A stretch of 16,883 nucleotides of DNA from assembly GCA_946478765.1 (NCBI GenBank), contig CAMLDH010000045.1, forward strand, positions 1-16,883, in the 5' to 3' direction. Both the position numbers and the translations under genes were made by a program. The DNA comes from an uncultured Oxalobacteraceae bacterium (GTDB lineage Bacteria > Pseudomonadota > Gammaproteobacteria > Burkholderiales > Burkholderiaceae). Below the pieces are notes generated by a model, which worked only from the letters and a program-made list of their open reading frames with translations, was not told the DNA's origin and searched no databases. This document shows, piece by piece, positions 6,696-14,200 of the stretch; within the stretch, counting starts at the first letter, position 1, and every line of letters begins with the position of its first letter.

Positions 6696-7782
6696 CATGC
6701 GTTCCGATAGCGCTGTGCCGCCGCTGTCAGACGTCAAGAAAATCGCCGTTCTGCGTCCGAATGCGGTCGGCGATTTCGTGTTTTCGCTGCCGTGTTTGCA
6801 CGCCCTCAGACGGACGTATGCCGCGGCGCAGATTGTCTACATCGGCCAAGCATGGCACGCCGCGTTTTTGCGGGGCCGGCCCGGTCCGGTCGATACGGTC
6901 GCGGTCCTGCCGCCATGTCCAGGCGTCGGCGCGCCACCGCAGGCGCAAATCGATTCGCAGCCGATACAACAATTCATCGACGTCATGCGCGCGTCCCAGT
7001 TCGATCTCGCTGTCCAGATTTATGGCGGCGGCCGTTATGCCAATCCGTTCATCCAGCGGCTCGACGCCCGCTTTGCGATCGGCATGAAAGCGGCCGATGC
7101 CGCGCCTCTGGACCGATGGATATTCTATGGTCCGTTGCAAAACAGGCGTCTCCAAATGCTGGAAGTCGCGTCGCTGGCGGGTGCGCATATGCTTTGCATG
7201 GAACGCGAGTTGCAGGTGACCGACCAGGACCGGCAGGAAGCGGCGCAGGTGCTGCCGCTCGAACCTGCAAAGCCCTTGGTGATGCTGCAGCCCGGCGCCA
7301 ACGACCAGCGGCGCCGCTGGCCGGCCGAACGCTTCGCGGCAGTCGCAGACGCCTTGGCCGGCGCAGGCGCGCGCATTGCCGTCAATGGCACTCGGCAAGA
7401 AGCGCAGGTGGTGCGCGCGGTGATTGAACGCATGCACACCCCCGCCGTCGATCTCTGCGGAAAATTGTCATTGTCCGGGCTGTGCGGACTGCTGGAGCGG
7501 ACCGCGCTGCTCGTGTCCAATGACACCGGTCCGCTGCATCTTGCGCTCGCCATCGGCACACCTTGCGTGGGCATCTATTGGCTGACCAACCTGATGGAGT
7601 CCGCGCCCTTGCGCCAGGACAGGCACCGGGCTGCGTTATCGGTGCGGATACATTGCCCGGTGTGCGGCGCGGAAAACCTGCAAGCGCGCTGCGCGCACGA
7701 CGCGAGTTTTGTGGACGGCGTATCGATCGAGGAAGTGAGCGGCCTGGCGATGGATCTATTTGCACAGAAGTCAGTAACTTAG
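6688..7782 (+). CDS. Family 9 glycosyltransferase (heptosyltransferase-like)
   Basis: This 364-residue GT-B protein resembles LPS heptosyltransferases, which use ADP-heptose at the inner membrane's cytoplasmic face. It has the N-terminal VLRPNAVGDFVFSLP (21-35), PGANDQRRRWP (202-212) and SNDTGPLHLALAIGTP (277-292). A C-terminal CPVCG (323-327) with C335 and H337 resembles a zinc-type cluster seen in a subset of GT9 proteins. The start may be GTG at 6688 or ATG at 6697; neither has a Shine-Dalgarno, and both suit coupling to GT2. rfaE2 elsewhere in the window could supply the donor, but the actual sugar is unproven. The stop codon at 7780-7782 lies in an inverted repeat. Confidence 0.88.
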   Translation: MDDMRSDSAVPPLSDVKKIAVLRPNAVGDFVFSLPCLHALRRTYAAAQIVYIGQAWHAAFLRGRPGPVDTVAVLPPCPGVGAPPQAQIDSQPIQQFIDVMRASQFDLAVQIYGGGRYANPFIQRLDARFAIGMKAADAAPLDRWIFYGPLQNRRLQMLEVASLAGAHMLCMERELQVTDQDRQEAAQVLPLEPAKPLVMLQPGANDQRRRWPAERFAAVADALAGAGARIAVNGTRQEAQVVRAVIERMHTPAVDLCGKLSLSGLCGLLERTALLVSNDTGPLHLALAIGTPCVGIYWLTNLMESAPLRQDRHRAALSVRIHCPVCGAENLQARCAHDASFVDGVSIEEVSGLAMDLFAQKSVT

Positions 7783-7800
7783 GCGACGGAGAGCCTAAGT
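7777..7800 (+). other. Inverted repeat over the GT9 stop codon
   Basis: ACTTAGGC (7777-7784) and GCCTAAGT (7793-7800) form a perfect 8-bp stem with an 8-base loop, and the GT9 stop codon is inside the left arm. No clear T-run follows, so it is a weak terminator or a 3'-end stabiliser at best. Confidence 0.4.
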
Positions 7801-7825
7801 GTTCCCGCCCTTTCAAGGGGAAGGC

Positions 7826-8097
7826 TAGTGGGCGTGCTACGAATTACTCATAAGTCAAGAATTTAGACAACAATTTTAGAACTTTACGTTGCCATGATAA
7901 TCAGACCGTGCATGAAACGAGACGGACGTAAGATGGATCATGGGACGCTGGAAGAAATCCGCAAGATGGCGATCGAGCGGGTTCGAGAAGGCGAACGACC
8001 GAGCGAGGTCATCCCCAGCTATGGATTTCACCGGTGCGTGATTTACCGCTGGATGAAAGCGGCTGCCGGACGCGGCAAAGGCCTGAAGTCAATGTCG
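7826..8097 (+). mobile_element. IS630-family insertion sequence remnant
   Basis: The segment has an AT-rich leader (7826-7911) followed by the N-terminal coding part of an IS630/Tc1-type transposase. Similarity to that family fades after GRGKGLKS at about 8095, and the catalytic DDE part and right end are missing. The left edge near the TA at 7826-7827 is inferred because IS630 elements insert at TA; exact ends are uncertain. Confidence 0.5.
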
Positions 8098-8232
8098 GAC
8101 GAATTCAGTTTTTTTAACGTTCCACCAGTTCGGCTGCAGCGATTCTGCGGCCAGACTCTTTACCGCAGGTCGCTTATCAGATCGGCGCGCATCATCGGCA
8201 AAATTGATAAAAAAATCCCCCTGAATCATTGA
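7894..8232 (+). pseudogene. Truncated IS630-type transposase, DNA-binding N-terminus only
   Basis: The frame reads MKRDGRKMDHGTLEEIRKMA from the likely native ATG at 7912 (an in-frame ATG at 7894 adds six residues), then GERPSEVIPSYGFHRCVIYRW and KAAAGRGKGLKS. This is the helix-turn-helix region of IS630-family transposases, which bind the terminal repeats. Full-length relatives have roughly 330-350 residues with a DDE catalytic domain; that is absent. After about residue 66 the sequence no longer looks like transposase and the frame runs on by chance through the RTX gene's terminator to a stop at 8230-8232. It cannot transpose itself. Confidence 0.65.
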
Positions 8233-8241
8233 TCCAGGGGG
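8210..8241 (-). terminator. Rho-independent terminator of the giant RTX gene
   Basis: A perfect 7-bp G/C-rich stem (ccccctg 8217-8223, caggggg 8235-8241) with an 11-base loop is followed on the minus strand by A and a T7 run. It lies about 30 bases after the stop codon at 8271-8273. Confidence 0.85.
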
Positions 8242-8270
8242 GACTTGATAGAACTTTCTGCGACGGTATG

Positions 8271-11200
8271 CTACATGAGTCTCTGTGACAAATCCTGCAG
8301 AGCACTTGCTGCCTGCAGCGTCTGCATCGTGCTACCGAACTGCGCACTGCCCAGCACAGCCTGCGCCGGCAACATCGACAGTGTCGACAAATTACCATCC
8401 TTCGCGTACCGGTATGCCAGATCACCACCAATTGCTGCGGTATCGCTACCGTTCAGATAAAAATTCAACAGCGATGACGACAAGGCCCAACTGGTCAGCG
8501 CAGGATTCACGATTCGCGCTTGATCGAAACTCGCGACCAAGCCATCGAAGTTGAATTGCTCGATCTTCTTGTTGTTGATCTGGCTGCTCGATGCCGCGTT
8601 GTAGTCGGTCGTGCCTTCGATGACTATTTGCAGGTTCGCCACGCTGTGGTTGTTGACATCGGTATACCAATCCTTGAAGGTGATCTGCTCGCCGCTGCCT
8701 GTTACCAAAATCAGGTCGTTGCTGGATTTCTGGAATTGCAAATCCGCGTATGTGATTCCCTTTCCGAGCGATAGCGTATTGTCCTTGCCAGTACTGGCGT
8801 TGACTGTATCTTGTCCATCGCCACGGTTGAACGCCACTACATCGGCACCTGTGCCGGTATTGACCGCGTCGTTGCCGACACCGCCGACGATGAATTCGTT
8901 GCCATCACCGCCGGTGATCACGTCGTCACCTGCACCACCATCGAACAGATTGCTACCGAGGGTATGGGTCAGGGTGTCTGTCCCAGCACCACCTTGCAGA
9001 ATATCGGTACCGGCGCCGCCATTGAGAATATTGTTCGCGCTGTTTCCCTTGATCAGGTTGTCACCGGCATTGCCAGTGCCATTGCTATTGACGGTACCGG
9101 TCAAGCTCAGGGCTTCCACATTAACTACAAGGGTATAAGTAATGGAGGATTGCACCTGATCGAGGCCTTCGTTCAGATATTCGCCAACCCAATCGTTGGC
9201 ATCGTCGACGACGTAGGTGTCGTCGCCTACATCACCGATCATCGTGTCGCTGCTCGTGCCCCCATCCAGAATATTGTTTGCCGCATTGCCGATTAACACA
9301 TTGCGCAGTGCATTGCCGGTACCGTCAATGGCGGCGGCCCCTTTCAAGGTCAGGTTATCGAGCGCCGAGCCGAGCACAAAATTGACCGAACTCAACACGG
9401 TATCGATATCACCAGCGGAATCCGTCAGACTTTCCTCAACAGTGTCGCCGAGGTGATCAACGACATAGGTATCGCTCCCCGCGCCACCGCGCAACGTATC
9501 GGCACCGGCGCCGCCATCGAGCATATCGTTACCGGCACCGCCCGTTAGTGTGTTTGCCGCGCCATTACCGATCAGGACGTTATCGGCCGCATTGCCGGTA
9601 CCGTTGATTGTGCCCAATCCCGTCAGCGTGAGATTTTCCACATCGGTAGCGAGCACAAAGGTGACTGAACTCAATACCGTATCAGTTCCTTCGCCAGCAT
9701 TCACCGTCTCTGTCACGACGTCGCCGGCATTGTCGACAATGAAGGTATCATCGCCGGCGCCGCCGCTCATCGTGTCGGCACCGGTACCGCCGTCCAGCAC
9801 GTTGTCGGCGCCGCTTCCGACGATGGTATTGTTCAATGCATTGCCGGTGCCATGGAGCGCGTGGTAAGTCGTGAGGGTCAGATTTTCAACATTTGCGCCC
9901 AGGACGTAATCCCACGCACTGCCCACGGTATCGATGCCTTCGCCGGCATTTTCGGTGACCGTATCACCGACGTTGTCGAGCACGTACAGGTCGTTTCCGG
10001 TGCCGCCAATTAACGTATCGATTCCGAACCCGCCATCGAGCGTATCGTCGCCGGCATTGCCGATCAATGTGTTGGCGGCAGTGTTTCCGATCAACACATT
10101 GTTCAATGCGTTGCCGGTGCCGACAAGCGCTTGCGGACCGTTCAACTGGAGATTTTCCACGTTGCTGCCCAGGCTGTAATCCGCATAGGTGATTACGGTA
10201 TCGATGCCATCGTTGCTATTTTCCGTAATCGTGTCGCCCGCGTTGTCGACAAAGTAGGTATCGTCACCAGACCCACCGATCAGCGTGTCTGCCCCGAATT
10301 GTCCATCGAGCACATTGTTACCACTATTGCCGGTGATGACATTGTCGTCGGTATTACCAGCGCCATTGATGGCCGCCGTGCCGGTCAGGGTCAGATTTTC
10401 CAGATTCGCATCCAACGCATAGCTAACGGCGGCAAGTGCCGTATCGGTACCTTCGTTCACATTCTCGATCACGGTGTCGCCTGTGCCAACCACATAGATA
10501 TCATCGCCGAGCCCGCCGGTGAGCACATTCGCAGCGCTGTTGCCGGTCAGCGTATTGTTGCCGTTATTACCGGTAGCGTTAATCGCTGCATTGTCGATCA
10601 AGGTGAGGTTTTCGATGTTGGTGCCGATCGTGTAAGTCTGTGCTATCTGAATCGTGTCGATTCCCTCGTTGGAATTTTCGGTCACGGTGTCGGTGCTGTC
10701 GATCACATAGATATCATCGCCAAGTCCGCCTACCAGGGTATCAGCGGATGTATCCAGCGCGTTCATCACGTTATTGCCGTCATTGCCGATGCCCATCATC
10801 GCGCCGCCGACCAAAGTCAGATTCTCGATATTCGCCGCCAAGGTGTAGTTCAGGCTCGACCGTACCGTGTCGATGCCTTCGCCTACATTTTCGGCAACGA
10901 TATCGTCTGCATTGTCGACCACATAGGTATCGTTACCGGCGCCACCAGTTAATACATTGGCAGCCGAATTTCCAGTCAGCTGATTGTCGAGTTCATTGCC
11001 GGTACCGTTGATGGCGGACGTGCCGAGCAGGATCAGGTTTTCAACATTGGCACGCAGTGTATAGCTCATCGATGAGCGCACTGTATCCGTACCTTCTCCG
11101 ATATTTTCGACGATGACATCCGCGTTGCTATCCACAACATAGGTATCGTTGCCGGTCCCGCCGATCAGCGTGTCATCGCCAGCACCGCCATCCAGTACGT

Positions 11201-14200
11201 TGTCGCGAATATTGCCGGTCAGCGTATTGTTGAGATTGTTGCCGGTACCATTGAAGGAATGGTAGTAGTTGGGATCCGTGCGGCTTGTGGTGAAATCGTA
11301 TGCGGTCAGAACCAGATTTTCGACGTTGGCGCCCAACGTGAAGTCCCCATTACTGAGCACCGTATCGATACCTTCGTTGACATTCTCGACAACAGTGTGA
11401 CTGTTTCCTTGGACCAGATAGGTGTCATCACCCGCGCCGCCCGTCAACACACTGGTCGCGTTGCTATTTCCAGTCAGCATATTGTTAAGCGCATTGCCGG
11501 TGCCATTTGTCGCGCCACCCGTCAAGATCAGATTTTCAAGGTTGGCGCCGAGTGCGTAGGCCGCCGACGATTGCACCGTATCGTTGCCTTCGTTCGCATT
11601 CTCGATGATCGTGTCGCCCGCACCAATCACGTAGGTATCATCACCGGCGCCGCCCGCCAGCAGGTTGGTGGCACTATTGCCGGTCAATGTATTGCCAAGC
11701 GCGTTGCCGGTGCCGTTGATCGCCGCGCTTCCGGTCAGGAGGAGATTTTCGATGTTGCTGGAGAGTGTAAAGCTCGCTGAACTCTGGACCGAATCGGTGC
11801 CTTCTCCGCTGTTTTCGTTGACCGTATCGGCGCTGTTGTCGACGATGTAGATATCGTTGCCTGCACCGCCAGTCATCGTATCCACGCCTAGACCGCCATC
11901 GAGTTGGTTGGCGGCGCTATTTCCGATCAAGACGTTATTGACTGCGTTGCCGGTAGCATTCAGCGCAAACGCGCCGGTCAATGTCACATTCTCGAAATTG
12001 GTGCCTAGTGTATAGCTGAATCCAGCCCGAATCGTGTCAATACCTTCGCCCGCATTTTCGACCACGGTGTCTATGGAATCGATTATATAGGTATCGTCGC
12101 CGGCGCCACCAGCCAACACATTGACCGCGCTATTGCCAGTGAGGATATTGCCGACAGTATTGCCGGTGCCATTGATTGCTGTTGAACCGGTTAATATCAG
12201 GTTTTCGAGATTGGCACTCAACGCATAGGTAACCGCGCTTTTTACCGTGTCGTTCCCTTCATTGGCATTTTCCGTAACAATATCGCCTGCACCGATAAGA
12301 TAGGTATCGTTCCCGGTACCGCCAATCAGCGTATCAACATAACCTCCGTAAGCGCTGCCATCGAGGGTGTCGTCACCGGCCAGACCATATTGGGTCACAC
12401 CGGATCCGGTCATCACATTATTGAGCGCATTGCCGGTGCCCGTGCCGCCCGATATAACAAGATTTTCGACGTTTGCCCCCAAGGTATAGTCACCCCTGAT
12501 TTCAACCGTATCAGTTCCCTCGTTCAAGTTTTCGGTAATGTTGGCAGTACCGCCGCTTTCAACGTAGTACCAGTCATCGCCGACCCCACCCGACATGGCG
12601 GCGATTCCACCGGAGACGTCGAGTTCCAGGCGATCATTGCCGGCGCCGCCAATCAGCGTACTGCTGCCGGCCCCCCCCTTCAATGTATCATTCCCGGCTC
12701 CGCCATCCATCATGTCATTGCCGCGCCAACTGTAAATGAGATTGTTGCCGGCGTTTCCTCTCAGAACGTTGTCACTGTCATTGCCTTCGATTCCAACATT
12801 GGTCGATCCCGTCAGTGTCGCATTTTCCACGCTACCATCCCAATGGTACGCATGATCTGCACTGTTGAAGTAATAGCGGTTGACAAGCGACAATTGAACG
12901 TCCGCCTGAATCGTGTCGATCCCGCTGCCATCGGATTCGATCACCACAACCTTATTCATCACGTTGCTGGCGTCAAAGTTGGTCTGAACCGCCCCCGACA
13001 GAATGTACAGATCGTTGCCGGCGCCGCCGTGCAATTCGTCGCCGACGGAACCATTGAGTATGTCATCACCCAAGCCGCCATACATTGTGTCACTTCCAGC
13101 GCCGCCATCGAGCACGTTATTGCCGCCGTTGCCGGTAATGACATTGTCCACACTATTGCCCGTACCGCTCACCGCCGCGGTGCCGGTCAGTGTCAGGTTT
13201 TCCAGATTGGAATCGAGCGTGTAACTCACCGAGCTCTGAACCGCATCAATACCCTCACCACCGTTCTCCACGATCGATGCCCCCGCGCCCGTCACGACAT
13301 ATTGGTCGTCGCCCGTGCCACCGATTAGCGTATCGTTACCGCCGCTGCCGATCAGCGTGTCATTGCCGGCAGCACCAGTCAGTACGTTGGCGGCGCTGTT
13401 ACCGGTCAACACGTTGGCGGTTGCATCGCCAGTCGCATTAATCGCGGCAGTGCCGAGCAGGGTGATGTTCTCAATGTTGCCGCCTGACGTGAAGCTCAAG
13501 GTACTTTGAATCGTGTCTATCCCCTCATTTGCATTTTCCGTCACGACATCGGCGGCATTGTCGACAACATATGTATCGTCGCCCAGACCTCCGCTCATCG
13601 TATCCTGGCCTGCGCCGCCATCGAGCGTATTGTTTGCGCTGTTGCCGATCAAGACATTGCTGTTGCTGTTGCCGATGCCATTGATTGCTGAGGTGCCAGT
13701 CAAGGTCAAGTTTTCGAGATTGGCACTCAACGTAAAGGCGACCGAACTCTGCACCGTATCGTTGCCGCCGCTTGCAAGCTCCACCGCCGTGTCGCCGGTG
13801 CCGACGACATAGGTATCATCGCCGGTGCCACCGGTCAGCACGTTGGCCGCGCTATTGCCGGTCAAGACGTTGTTCCAACCGTTACCTGTACCATTGATCG
13901 CACTCGTTCCGATCAACGTCAGATTTTCCAGATTGGTACCCAAGGTATAGGTAATCGAACTTTGTACGGTGTCGCTTCCGCCGTTCGCATTTTCGATCAC
14001 GGTGTCGCCGGTGCCGATTACATAAACATCATCGCCGAGACCGCCAGTCAAGACGTTCGCCGCGCTATTGCCGGTCAATACGTTGTTGCCAATGTTGCCG
14101 GAGGCATTAATCGCAGCCGTTCCGGTCAGCGTGAGATTCTCAACGTTGGCAAGCAGCGTATACGTTAGTGCGCTTTGAATCGTGTCGATGCCCTCGTTCG

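Noticed and set aside
7792..7835. Additional overlapping stems downstream of GT9 (TTCCC/GGGAA, CGCCC/GGGCG)
   Set aside because: They compete with the better 8-bp stem at 7777-7800 and lack a T-run; the region is just rich in G and C runs.
8145..8168. CTGCGG/CCGCAG inverted repeat downstream of the IS remnant
   Set aside because: Six base pairs with a 12-base loop and no flanking signal; not enough to call an IS end or terminator.
10131..13328. Long plus-strand open frames (273 and 312 codons) opposite the RTX array
   Set aside because: They arise from the repeated RTX codons read backwards; their proteins are low-complexity periodic shadows with no independent start signals.
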